In this document: positions 11,218 through 22,924 of the stretch, one piece after another
Layout of the letters: each line of letters begins with the position of its first letter
Numbering within the stretch: position 1 is the first letter of the stretch
DNA from: Buddleja alternifolia
Lineage: Eukaryota; Streptophyta; Magnoliopsida; Lamiales; Scrophulariaceae
DNA length: 64,000 nt
NCBI GenBank assembly: GCA_019426215.1
Contig: CM033404.1
Coordinates: forward strand, 25,798,843 to 25,862,842
Direction of reading: 5' to 3'
Translations under genes and position numbers: made by a program
The notes under the pieces: generated by a model
The model's input: the letters and a program-made list of their open reading frames with translations, nothing else
What the model was told of the DNA's origin: nothing
Database searches by the model: none

Positions 11218-12858
11218 TGACACGAAAAATCCTTACGTGTATTAAACAGCAAGTGGACTGGTCGTGTGTAGTAATAAAGTGGACAATAAAGTCCGGGTTG
11301 TCGAACCTCAAGGACTTGTATTTTAGTTTATGATTTTAAAGCAATTGAAGAACTTAAACTAAAACAAGAATTAACTAAAATATTATGGAAGTAAGATATA
11401 AGAAACAAGATGTCGAAATCAAGATAGCTATGGAAGAGAGCAACTAAGACACATGTGTTGGCATAAATTAATCAATTTTCATTATAAACATGTTCTCATA
11501 TTATTAGACTAATGTTGCTTTGGTGGAAAAAACCTTAAATAATTACTACCCGATGTCTCGGCTGTAATAATCCTATGATTAATTGATGATTCTCTAGATA
11601 TGTCTATCCGAGAATCTAACCAACAATCATGCATTCAAGTTCTAGAATTTCCCCGGATTAATCCGGCTAACTGCACCCGGGAATCTCTACCTATCTCTAG
11701 GGGCAATTCCCTATTTTTTACGGATTATGTGATGATCCTCTTTGCACCTTAAATTACCTTCTCTCGAACGAATGATTTAAGCAATAAATCATGCATATGG
11801 TAGCTAAGCATATGATGCATTCAAACAAGATCAAGACACAAAGCAACAATAGAATTAATATGAAAAACACAATTTATAACTCAATAACCATAATTTAGCC
11901 TCAACATGGCCTTAGTTCGAAGAATCTATTTCATCATAAAAGATAAAAGATAGGAACTTAAATTAAGATTCATATTCATAGACAAAAACAAATTTAAATC
12001 TAAGAAACTCCCTCGTATTTTTTATGGTTGAACTTCGATCTTCATCTCTTCCATGCTTCTTGATTTCTTCACCTTCAAAGGTTCTTGATAATCTTCATAA
12101 CTAATCTAAGGATGATGAAGATGATGTTAGGATGTGTTTAGGCTCCCCCAATGGGGAATGTGTTTTCAAGTGTGTTTGTAGGATGACCTCCAATCCTCCT
12201 TTTATAGCAAAAAAGAATTCACCAACCAAGAACATGTGCTCCATTCTCTTTTATTTCCACCTATCATTCTCTTGCTTTCCATCTACCAAGAATGTGAACT
12301 ACCATTCTCTTGTTAAAACAACTACCATTCTCTTACTTTCCTCCTACCAAGAATGTGAACTACCATTCTCTTGTTTTCCACCTACTAAGAATGGGAGCTG
12401 CCACTTTCGTATTTTCCAGCGCAGGGATAGTGTTTTATTCATAAACGTCTCCACAGACCTCCGAATTGGATGATTCAAGTCCCCATGTAAAGATACGACA
12501 TAGATCTAAAACTTTGTAGAAGGACACGTCATCAAATTCGGTCTCTAAATTTATCCAAATGGCGTTCCAACGTGGAGATTGTTTCTGATTTGGCACCCAG
12601 GATTGTGGAAATGGTACTAAAATATGATTTTGGCTAACTCCAGCTTGTTTCTTGCTTGTTTGGTCGTGGAGGTGTGAAGCATCTTGGCCTAAACTTGTTT
12701 TATACGTCGTTTCTCAGCCCGTTCTTCGATTGTATCCATTTAAGGTCTGAAATCACTTAATGCACGAATTAAATGCACATGTGACAAAATCAAGCGATAA
12801 ATGAACCTAAAACATAAACGCAAAGGGGCTTAATAACACGTAAAAATGACTTCTATCA
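11218..12858 (-). repeat. 5' LTR of the Athila/Tat-type element
   Basis: Partner of 6781-8422. Visible differences include T/A in the ...CTCAATWACC box, C/A after TTTATAGC, a 1-base indel in TGTGCTCCATTC, and single changes near 12496, 12607 and 12765. The palindrome CCGGATTAATCCGG recurs at 11653-11666. Confidence 0.95.
12200..12206 (-). promoter_or_regulatory. TATA box of the 5' LTR promoter
   Basis: Minus strand TATAAAA within GCTATAAAAGGAGG. This is the active-position promoter for the element's RNA, about 1.1 kb upstream of the 319-aa frame. No transcription start can be fixed from sequence alone. Confidence 0.6.
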
Positions 12859-12863
12859 TCCTC

Positions 12864-14148
12864 CAACAAGGCCCTACAATACACGCCCATCATGGGCTTT
12901 TGGACATTAATTGGACTATGTTGACCCAGTCAACTTAGTTCAATTGATTTAATCAATTAATATTTAATCCAATTAAATATATATTGATTAAATCAACCTT
13001 AATTAATTAAATAAATAATTATTACTCTAGTTAAAATGTTTAATTAATCTATTCAATTAAACATTCAAGCTAATTAATTTAATTTACCATTGTTTAATCC
13101 AATTAAACAACCAATTAAATTAATTTTTTCAATTAATTAATTCGTCCTTCCAAAGGACAAATTACCAAAATGCCCTCCAAATACAAGACTTGACTCTCTA
13201 GATTCGTCTTAATTGGCAATGGGAAGATACCAAAGGATGTGGATGACACCTAGCTAGCACTGTGGCCCCACATCGTAGCCTAATCGAGTACGAAATGACT
13301 ATGTCATTACGAACCTCTAGATTATGAATACCGAAGGAGTAAAAGCATTTCACTGACGTATCCCGATCGAGTGAGAGTCATGAAATATATCAAATTCACA
13401 GGACTCGATGCTATGATTAAGAATCATAGTAATATGAGATTACTAAACAAGAGTTAGTTCATCAGCGCTGCCCAGAGACTTTCAATCTTATTTACCCATG
13501 ATCACATAGGATACTTCTCGTTTACTTTCGAGACACTGAATTTCCTCTTGGTAATCACCTCACATGCTACTTGCCCATTGGAATGCATTTCGAGGTCGAC
13601 CCCACCTTTCAACGAGTGAATTGGGCCTAACTACTCTAGTGATAGAATCAAACATCACAAGCACAATGTGACCATAACTCCTCAGGTCTAAGGCTCACGC
13701 ATATCTTCATAGTTAGTAATCCAATCATTGACAGTCAATGAGTAAAAACCCATGTGATCGGATTATTACGAGCCGTGTTCGAATACACTAATCCCATCAA
13801 TGTATTTATGACACAAACTCCCACTATCCCATAGGGTTCGATTGACACTCCTTTTTTCAGAGTATGTGTCATACAAGTTTATACGAATCTCAATGCCCAA
13901 TTGAGATTTTCTAACTTGCGAACTATTTAAGTGATCAAGTACCAAACCCTTCCAGTGCCAATCTCCTTAAGGAATGTGAAGGTTTGCCTTGACACACATG
14001 GACTAGTTGTTCATTTAAAACTTTATAGATGCCATCAAGAATTATATGAACAACATATTGTTTCCTTTATATTAATTAAAAGTTGCACAATATAAACTTG
14101 TGCCTTGTATTCTAACTCCTCGTTGGCATCGAAGGCATATTTCCAACA
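12864..14148 (-). repeat. 5' LTR of element A, right part
   Basis: It continues the LTR after the nested insertion and ends at 14148 with TTCCAACA (minus TGTTGGAA). The last 581 bases match the left window edge. AT-rich from 12900 to 13140, then the shared box TTCGTCTTAATTGGCAATGGGA. Confidence 0.85.
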
Positions 14149-15353
14149 CTAAGTTGGCCCAGTCAACTTAGTCCATCTTTTAATACATATATTTAATTCA
14201 AACCCAATTCAAATAAATATATATTTAATTAATTCCAATTAATTAATTAAATTCAAATAATTTAATCTAATTAAATATTTGAATTATTGATTTATCAATT
14301 AAATCAATATGTCCATTTTAATTTGTCTTTCTAAAAGATAAATTATTTGCACAAAAGATATCCTGCTTATTTCTTATAGCGCAACTGTTTAGGTTCGTCT
14401 GGATTGGTAATGGGAGGATTCCGAAGTATGTGAGTGTCACCTAACTAGTCCCATGTACTCACATCGTAACCTTAATCGAGTACGAAATGATTGCATCATT
14501 TACGAACCTCTGGATCATAAATACTGTATGAGTATAAGCCCTTCACTAACGTATCTCGATCAAGTGAGAGCCATAGTTTATGTCAAACTCACAATACTTG
14601 ATACTGTGCATTAAATCATAGCATAATGAAATTACCAAACTACCCTCCATGTCTTACATGAGTTAGTTTCATTACTTTGGCAAAAGACTTATAATTTCAT
14701 TTGCCTATGATCGCACATGATATTTTCTCCTTTACTATCGAGACAGTGAATCTCATCTTGGCGATCACTTCACAAGTGCTAATTGACTAATTGAGATCGC
14801 ACTTCGAGGTCGGCCCCACCAAAGGGTGATTTGGGCCTAACTACTCTAGTAACAGATTCAACAGTACAAGTACATTGATCATGACCCCTCAGGTCTAAGG
14901 CTCACGCATAATATTATGATCAGTAATCCAATCATTGACAGTCATTGAGTAAATACCCATGTGATCGGATTATTACGAGTCGTGTTTGAATATATCAATT
15001 CCATTGGTATATCTATGACATGTTCTCTCACTATCCCATAGCGTTCGACTGGCACTCTTTGTCAGAGCATGTGTCATACAAGTCAAATCTTAATGCCCAA
15101 TTAAGATTCCTTGACTTGCGAATTTTTTAAAGTGATCAGGTGTCAGACTCTCCCCGTGCCACTTCTTTATTCCATAAAGGGCGAAGAGTCAACCTTGATA
15201 TACATGGACTACTTGTTCAATACTTATTAATGCCATGAAGTTTTTGATAAACAAGGAATAAATACCTTTTATTAATGATAAATTCGTATAACATAATTGG
15301 ATACCCGATACAATCTATTTGTCCTCATTTGCATGTAGGGCATATACCTAACA
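14149..15353 (-). repeat. 3' LTR of element B (partial)
   Basis: Ends at 15353 with CATATACCTAACA, next to the minus-strand purine tract AAGTGGGAGAT. The left part of the LTR lies beyond element A, outside the window. Confidence 0.87.
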
Positions 15354-17334
15354 ATCTCCCACTTGCACTCAATGCTAATTGCTATGATATCTAATAACCA
15401 TCTTTTCAAGATGTTGCTCTAGCACCGCCTATACCAATAGCTTAGTGAGTGGGTCAGCCACATTGTCCGCTAAGGCTTTTACTACACGGCATTGTCGCCT
15501 GTATGTTTTTGAATTTGTTATGAGATCTTGGTTCCCTAGCTTGCGCAACGGCTCCATTGTTTTCACACCAAAAGTGGCAATGGCAGCTCCACACTAGGAA
15601 CAACTTGAAGTTCTGCCATGAACTTCTTAATCCAAATAGCTTCTTTGGCTGCCTTTGAGGCTCACACGTATTCAGCTTCACTAGTGGAATCAGCAGAGTT
15701 GCTTTTCTTGGAACTTTTCCAAGACACTGCTCCACCATTCAGAGTTAATATGAACCAAGAAGTGGATTATCGGTCATCAATGTCAGATTGAAAATCAGAA
15801 TCGGTATAAATGTCCACTTTCATTTCTCCATTGCCATCTATGAGAATCATATCTTTTGTTCTTCTCAAGTACTTTAGGATCGAATTCTCGGCAATCCAAT
15901 GCTCTTTGCTCGGGTTAGCTTGAAACCTACTTACCACGCTCACAACATAAGCAAGATCTTACCTCGGGCATAACGTTGCGTGCATGAGACTTCCCACTAC
16001 TGAGGTATAGGGAACTGTGCTCATCTCTTTTCGATCTTCCTCACTTTGAGGACTCATATTTTTAAAGAGATGAATTCCATGTCTCATGGGCAAAAGACCT
16101 CTTTTAGAGTTCTCCATCCTAAATCGCTTTAGGACTTTCTCTAAGTAGAGGGCTTGGAAAAGACCTGTCATCCTATTCGATCTATTCATGTAGATGCGAA
16201 TTCCTAGGATATAGGTGACTTCTTCCAAGTCTTTCATGGAGAATGTGCTTGAAAGCCATGTCTTAATTGAAGTTACCAGACCTACATCATTCCCTATAAG
16301 TAGAATACCATCTACATATAGCACCAGGAATGAGATCTTGCTCCCACTGACCTTTTTGTAGACACATGGTTCATCCTCGTTTTTGATGAAGTCATAGCTT
16401 CGTATCTCTTCATCAAAACGAAGATTCCAACTGCGTGAGGCCTGCTTAAGTTCATAAATGGACTAATTCAATTTGCAGACCTTATAAGAATCCCCATCTG
16501 ACATGAAACCCTTGGGCTATTCCATTTTGATCCTCCTCGAGGAACCCATTCAAAAATGCTATTTTCACACCCATTTGCCAGATTTCATAATCTAGGTAAG
16601 CTGCTATGGCAAGTAGAATTCTAATGGATTTGATCATAGCTACAGAAGAAAAGGATTCCTCATATTCAGTGCCCTCCTTTTGACTATACCCTTTCGCTAC
16701 TAGCCGGCTTTATAGTTGTTTACCTTGCCATCTGGACCAATCATTCTCTTATAGATCTATTTGCATCCAATGGGTACAATACCTTTGGGTCGATCTGTCA
16801 GAGTCCAGACTTGGTTTGAATACATTGAATCCATTTCTACTTTCATAGCTTCGTGCCACTTTGCAGAATCCATGTCCATCATTGCTTGGTCATAGCTAGA
16901 GGGATCTTCTCCATGGTTTTTTTTAGCTACTGCATACAGATTATGCTCTCCTTGTAGCAAATAACCATATCTCTCAGGCGGTTGAGATACTCTAGCAAAC
17001 CTTCACTTTGATGGATGTGTCATTTCTGGTTCGGGTTGGGTCTCTTGAACAGTGTCTTCTAAAGTAGATTCATTTTGTTCTTCTGGAACAGTTTTCCTAC
17101 CAGTTCCAGCTTCTCGAATAAATTTTCTTCGAGAAAGATCGCCTGTAAGGCTACAATGATCCTTTGATCATCATGAAGATAGAATAGGTATCCCATGAAA
17201 TCCTCGGGATAACCAACGAATCGCCCTTTCAAGGACCTAGCCTTCAATTTCTATGCCTTTGTTTTTTTCACATAAGCTGGGCAACCTTATATCTTTATGT
17301 GTTTCAGATTAGGCTTCCTTCCACGCCATATCTG

Positions 17335-18958
17335 TGTTGGGAAAAAATTGCATAAAATCAAAAACGCAGCTGAAGAATAAAAGTTAAATCCCCATGGCTC
17401 ATCTCTATTTCTCGTATTTAAATTGGATTTTATGAAATTAATTACCGTTGTCGCGTATGTTGAAATCTGAACCAACTTTGCAATCCTTTCTTAAACAGCA
17501 AATCCGTCGCTGTCTCTAAATTGCCACGCCGGAGTCAAAAACGAAAATCTCCTTCTTCTTCACCTTGATGGACGGCTAGAGTGAGAGAGAAAGGGAGGAG
17601 AGTTTGACTTGGAGAGAAAGTTTGTAAGTTAATTCTCTTAACCTAGTTATTTTTCACTAAGTAATATATATATACTACTATATGAAACAATAACCTAGGC
17701 ACCAATAACCCCATATGTGGACGCCCACTTGAGAGCTTTTAAGCCCCCAGGCTTTGGTCCAACTTTGGGTATTTAATTATTAAATAATTAATATTATTTA
17801 TCCAATAAATTAATTAATTAAATAATCAATTAAATTCATGTTAATATTATAATTAAATTCCCATGAGGAATTAATTAATTAATTAAATTAATTAATTAAT
17901 AAAATCATCTAATGATTAATTAATTAATCTCGATATCCAATACCGAAAATTCTCTCAAGTCTTTTTCCCATGATTTTCTTTTTGCACTTCCTTTAAGCGC
18001 GACTCTTTAGATTCGTCTCAAAAGGCAATTGGGAGGAAACCAAAAGGATGTGAGTAACACCTATCCAGTCACGTGGCTCATATCGTATCCCAATTGAGAA
18101 CGAATGAATATGATAATTCCAAACCATATACGCTGTGAATACCGTATGTGTATAAACCTTTTATTCTTATATCCCAGTCAAGTGAGAGTCATGGCTTTAG
18201 TCAAACTCACATGACTTGACCATATGCTTAGCTCATAATGAGTCGAGGTCATTTTGTGCTTTGGCCAAAAACTTTTAACCTCACTCATTCATGACTGCAT
18301 AGGATATTTAACTCATTCACTTATGAGAGAATAAATCCCATTTTGCTAATCAGTTAACAATGCTACTTGCCCATCAAGTCGCACTTCGAGGTCGATCCCA
18401 CCAAAGGGTGAATTGGATCTAACTACTCTAATGACAGACTTGATTTCACAAGTACATCTTCAACTCGATTCCTCAGGTCTAAGGTTCACGCGTACCTATC
18501 ACAACTTATCAGTTTCATCATTGACTGTCAGTGAGTGAATACCCATGTGATGAAACTGATGCGAGCCGTGTTCGAACATATTAGTCTAACTTATATGTCC
18601 ATGACATAAGTTCCCACTATCATTCCTATAGTGTTCGACTGGCACTTTCTCTGTCAAAACTTATATCATACAAGTCCTTGTTCTGTATTGATGTCCAGTC
18701 AAATACTTTCTTAGACTTGCGAACCCTATTTAGAGAATAAGGATCAAACCCTTCTAGTGCCATTCTTCCTATCCCATAGGAAGTAGAAGGTTTGCCTTAT
18801 TCTCAAGGACTTTACGTTGTTTATTAATACCTTACAAATGCCTATAAGAAAACAACAAGATAATGCTTTATATATTATAAAAAAAATATTGTTTAGTTAC
18901 AAGTTAATGCCCTATAAATCTATCCTCTTTGTGGCATTTGAGGGCATATACTCTAACA
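17335..18958 (-). mobile_element. solo LTR of the copia family with perfect target duplication
   Basis: 1624 bp from TGTTGGGAAAA to ATACTCTAACA, flanked by ATCTG on both sides (17330-17334 and 18959-18963). Joining the flanks restores an integrase stretch of element B. It has no PBS or internal domain, so it is the product of LTR-LTR recombination. Minus orientation follows from AAACGCAGC near its left end, which in full copies lies at the PBS-proximal end. Confidence 0.92.
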
Positions 18959-19703
18959 ATCTGGACATCTGTTCAGAATGTGAGCAACTGTGAGCAGTGC
19001 ATGCCCCCACAATGAAATGGGTAAATCAGTGTACCTGAGCATGGATCGGACCATGTCTAACAGTGTTTGGTTCGTTCGCTCTGCTACGCCATTTAATTGT
19101 GGAGTGGTTGGAGGAGTACGCTATAACAATATGATATGTTCTCGTAAGAACTGGTCCAATTCGGCACTCATATATTCACCACCACGGTCAGATCGAAGTG
19201 CTTTGATATGATGCCTGGTTTGGTTTTTGACTAAAGTCTTGAATTCATTGAATTTCTTAAGTGATTCAGACTTGTACTTCATTAAATACACATAGCCATA
19301 CCTAGAATGGTCATCGGTGAATGTTATGAAGTACTAAAAACCACCGCAAGCCACATTTCGAAAACAACCGCACACATCAGTATAAATAAATCCTAAGACT
19401 TCAAAGTCTCTTTCGAAATTCCCTATGAAGGGGGATTTGGTCATCTTGCCTTGAATACAAGACTCACAAGTGGGATAGGGATCCGATCCCAACGACTCTA
19501 TGACTCCATCCTTTTCTAACTCGTGTAGCCTATGTGCCCCGACATGACCTAATCTTAAGTGCCATAATTGTCTTATGTTTGTATCATGCAAATTGCACTT
19601 TCTTGTTACAGCATTAATATTGCAATTATTTTGGACATTAACATAATATAAACCATTTACTATTGCCAAAGCATTCATTTCTAAAATAAATGTCACAAGA
19701 ATT

Positions 19704-20360
19704 AAAGCCCCTTACTATGCCATTTGATTGATTAAAGTTCTGTGCTGCTCACCACTCCTTGAGGCCAAGGATGGGGTCGAATCGTCATTCCAAGATTTGT
19801 AGTCCGATACATTTCCATCTCCTCGTGGAGTAGATCCCACATCCAACCTAGTCTTTGACTAGGAAATGGGAGAATTCCCACTACCGCTGGCAGGCCAGCC
19901 GGGCCGTGAGCGTAGTGGGAATGGGCTTCCCAAAAAGCCGGCCTGGGCCGGGGTCATCCCTTTTTTATTTATATCCACGGATTGATATCTTTCCAAGAGC
20001 TTCTCAATTGGATCCATGAGCAAGACGATACAATCATATATCAACCAATCCGCTAGAGTGGTCCAAAATTGATCTTGTCTTTACCATGACCTTAACGGCC
20101 TTGGTTAACAAGAATTTTAGCTTTGCACATATCCGCGGGTTCTTCAATAGCTCCGCTCATCGTCACAAGACGAAATCAAAAATCTCAGACCACTGTGAAA
20201 TCTCAAGAAATTTTTGCTAACGTAGATTGCCATCGGCTAAATATGAATTGAGACGAAAGCTTTATAAAGACTTTTGTAAAGATCCCAATCTTCCTAGTGA
20301 TATGCGGGACAAACATCGTTATAAATTATCCAAGTTGCCAAGAAATAGTTCCTTTTCATA
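19704..20360. other. captured non-retroelement fragment inside element B integrase
   Basis: Element B matches its relatives up to ...GTCACAAGAATT (about 19703) and again from AAGGAAAATAAAT (20361). The 657 bases between are foreign to the family. Compared with element F (48103-48135), about 6 bases of target are missing and there is no target duplication, as in repair of a double-strand break with filler DNA. The right part holds an RPS14-like frame on the plus strand. The left part (19704-20044) is open on the minus strand in two stretches, one containing DPIEKLLERYQSVDIN and one ending GEQHRTLINQMA; I do not recognise them. Confidence 0.75.
20086..20360 (+). pseudogene. rps14: mitochondrial ribosomal protein S14 gene fragment, likely nuclear copy with presequence
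   Basis: From 20221 the plus strand encodes about 46 codons matching the N-terminal half of plant mitochondrial RPS14, including KYELRRKLYK, CKDPNLPSDMRDKHRYK and LSKLPRNSSF; the match stops at the insertion edge. In the same frame upstream, an ATG at 20086 opens 44 codons rich in Arg, Lys, His and Ser with almost no acidic residues (FAHIRGFFNSSAHRHK), like a mitochondrial targeting presequence. A TAA at 20218-20220 and about two missing codons break the frame before the conserved RRL. Presequence plus S14 argues for a copy of a nuclear-transferred gene rather than direct mitochondrial DNA. It lacks the C-terminal half and cannot be functional. Confidence 0.75.
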
Positions 20361-22854
20361 AAGGAAAATAAATAACCCTTCCTGACCAAAACAAGAATTA
20401 AAACAATATTCTTAAGTCCATTAGGCAAAACAAAGCAATCATCTAAATGTAAACAATGTCCAGATAATAATTTAATAGAAGTGGTCCCAATGTGTGGTTG
20501 CTACACTATGTCCACTGCCAACATTGATCATCACTTCATTATCCTCCAACTTCTAACTTCTTTCCAGCTCTTGATTGAAAATGCATATGTGAGCAGTAGC
20601 TTCAGAGTCTAGAATCCAGGAAGTAGAAAAAATAGTAATAGAACAATTTGTTTCTAAAACATTAAATTCTATACCTGAAGCAATCTCTACTTTCAGCTTG
20701 GGATAGTTACGCTTCCAATGTCCCATCTCACTGCAGTGAAGACACGTGTTTGTATTCTCTGAACCTTTGGTCTTAAACTTTTGAGTTTTTGTAACTCTAG
20801 GTTCTCTGATTTTACCAGGCAATTCAGTATTATTCGAAATAATAGGAAACTTGAATGCACCCCACTTTTCTTTCATTCGTTGTTGTGCAACTATCAGCTT
20901 GCTCATAAGTGTTGAGAGTAGTCCTTCAATGTCATCCATGTCAAAATTGATGTCAAAATCTGAGAAGGATCTAGAGAGTGATTGGAGAATGAGGTCCACC
21001 TAAAGGTGGAAATCCATGTAGAACTCCATAGACCACAGCCTCTCTAAAATGGAGATCATCTTCAAAATATGATCTTTAACGTCCTCATGCTCTTTCATCT
21101 TTGGGTTGAACAACTCTTTAGATACATAATATCTAACAGACTTTTCGTGATCCCCGAACAACTCCTCCAAGTGTAGCATGATTGATTTAGGACTATCCAT
21201 TTTCTCATGCGTACACTGCAACTCGCTACACGTGGAGTTCAACATATAATCCCTGACCTTACGAGCATCAGAAACCCAATCTGAGTAAGCCATTTTGACC
21301 GAATCATCCTCGTTGACCCTAAACCTCTGTGGTCGATCTAATTCCAGCATATACTCGAGATTTTCATCATTGAGGACAGTTTTTAGTCCTATGTTCCAAT
21401 CAGAGAAGTTCTGTCCATTCAAGACATTCTTTTCAAGCAAAACTTTGAGTGGGTTATTAACCATTTTGAGAGATATATATGACTGCAGAAAATAAACCAA
21501 GATTTCATTAAATGATTATGCTGTACCCAAGTAAAATTAGGACTTTAATTTAACTTGGCTCCCACTACATTTTTAGAACCATTGCACTCCCACTGCAATG
21601 AAAGGAAATCTCGTTGAACAGATTTCGTAGTGAGTGATCGAGTTCTTCAAATTTTTTAATGAGTTGCAATCTGTTTCGATATATGGCTCATTGGAATCTT
21701 TAAAGTGGCGTTCCATGCTAATCAGTCCAACTGATGGCTGAATCTTACTTTTGGTTCATGGATCACTTAACCTCAGCCTATAACGGAATATCAGTGGTGA
21801 TCCATCTAAGTACTTTCCCATCAACTCCTATCGATCTAACAGTTGAATCTCATCTTGCAATCTGTAACGGTATATGGGATGAGATTTGCTTCGACCGATG
21901 GCATCAAATGCACTTAGAGAGATTTGAATTATGAATTAATGTATAACCCCCATTAGTCAGGACGATGCCATTCATAACTCATAATTCCATCTCTCAAAGT
22001 TTGATGGAGAACCAGAATATCCTATATCCCTTTCTTACTTAGTATCTTTAATTCGGGAGAATTTACTCATTTTATAAGGCCTCACTGTGCACATTAATTT
22101 ATTATGTGCACATGTGGGATAACTCAAATCAAGCCATGCAATAATAGAAAAACCTAGTGATTCTATCATCATGCATTCCATGGACATTCTAGATTGGTCT
22201 AAAGCCAATAGACCAATCAGGGGAATAGGGGCCTATATCAAATCTAATCTTGATAAGCTCCGGGCTCCAAGCTCTAGAAGGTCCTACTTCTAATTACATA
22301 TTTAGAAGCACCATATACATTATTCTACCAAAAATAAAATACAAACAAGGAGCACAAACCGGCCCATTACAACCCAGATAATACAAAGTGGTAAAAACCC
22401 TAAGCCCATGGGATGCATCCACCATAACATACATCAAAGCATGTAAATAAACTATTCAAAATTATGTTTGCATTAATTTAAAAGTCGAAAAGGAATTCAC
22501 AAATAATTAAATCTAATTTAATTACAAAAGGATGAATTTAATTTCAATTTAAAAATAAATAAATCCAATTTATTATTAAGAACTAAGTCTAACTTATTCT
22601 TAATTATTTTGAAAAACACAATCTCAACCATAAATGAAAAATAAATCTAATTTATTTAATCGTCTTGTGGAATCATAAACTAACTCTCATTAATTTATGC
22701 TATGATTAAACCCAATTTAATCATTAAAGTTAAATTCAATTCAACTATTAAATCCAATTTAATTTTAGAAAAACAAAATCAATTTTATTAGGGAAAAGGG
22801 TTAATTGACAAATTGAGGTCAAATTTGTCTATTGGGTCAAACCCAATATTTATT

Positions 22855-22922
22855 AATATACATATATATATATATATGTATATATAAATATTAAATATAT
22901 AAATATATATATATATATATAA
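22855..22922. repeat. AT microsatellite
   Basis: Runs of (AT)n and ATATATAA in the leader of B. The leader of F has a shorter equivalent at about 32890-32915, so the repeat is an inherited part of the leader. Confidence 0.85.
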
Positions 22923-22924
22923 TT

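Larger units (their letters stand above)
6781..12858 (-). mobile_element. young non-autonomous Athila/Tat-type LTR retrotransposon
   Basis: Two LTRs of 1642 and 1641 bp (6781-8422 and 11218-12858) share ends TGACACG...TCTATCA and are flanked by a perfect 5-bp duplication TCCTC (6776-6780 and 12859-12863). Next to the right LTR lies TCCCCGGCAACGGCGCCA, on the minus strand a PBS for tRNA-Asp as used by Athila/Tat Ty3/gypsy elements. Next to the left LTR is a G-rich polypurine tract. The 2.8 kb internal region has no protease, RT, RNase H or integrase, only one open frame of 319 codons (10126-11085). By eye the LTRs differ by 5 substitutions and one 1-bp indel. It must be mobilised by proteins from another element. 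It inserted into the 5' LTR of element A. Confidence 0.93.
1..14148 (-). mobile_element. Ty1/copia element A, decayed, interrupted by a nested element
   Basis: Reading on the minus strand: 5' LTR at the right (about 6471-6780 plus 12864-14148, split by the 6781-12858 insertion), long leader, gag-pol remnants, polypurine tract, then the 3' LTR running off the left edge. The 581 bases at the left edge align with 13568-14148, so both LTRs belong to one element; by eye they differ at roughly 5% of positions. The outer right end reads ...TTCCAACA, and the next five bases (CTAAG, 14149-14153) should be the target duplication; its partner is outside the window. The flank beyond 14148 is the middle of another LTR, so A inserted into element B. 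The primer-binding site is not visible and was probably deleted near 6480. Confidence 0.85.
15354..21466 (-). pseudogene. gag-pol of copia element B, broken
   Basis: Gag starts at about 21464 (MVNNPLKVLL...). It has one in-frame amber at 21000-21002, where paralogues read glutamine (HLQTDL), then a zinc knuckle CLHCSEMGHWKRNYPK near 20740 whose last cysteine is tyrosine. Protease motif DSEA replaces DSGA. GAG-pre-integrase and integrase (about 18964-19703 and 20361-20550) are split by the captured fragment, and the integrase C-terminus (17059-17334) by a solo LTR. RT lies at about 15960-16960, with YVDG in place of YVDD (near 16315). RNase H (15454-15740) keeps NNGAVAQAREPRSHNK but is frameshifted. 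The element cannot move itself. Confidence 0.87.

Noticed and set aside
19704..20360. Direct insertion of mitochondrial DNA (NUMT)
   Set aside because: The S14 part fits, but the in-frame upstream stretch looks like a targeting presequence rather than the rpl5 end expected next to mitochondrial rps14. A nuclear source is more likely; the alternative stays open.
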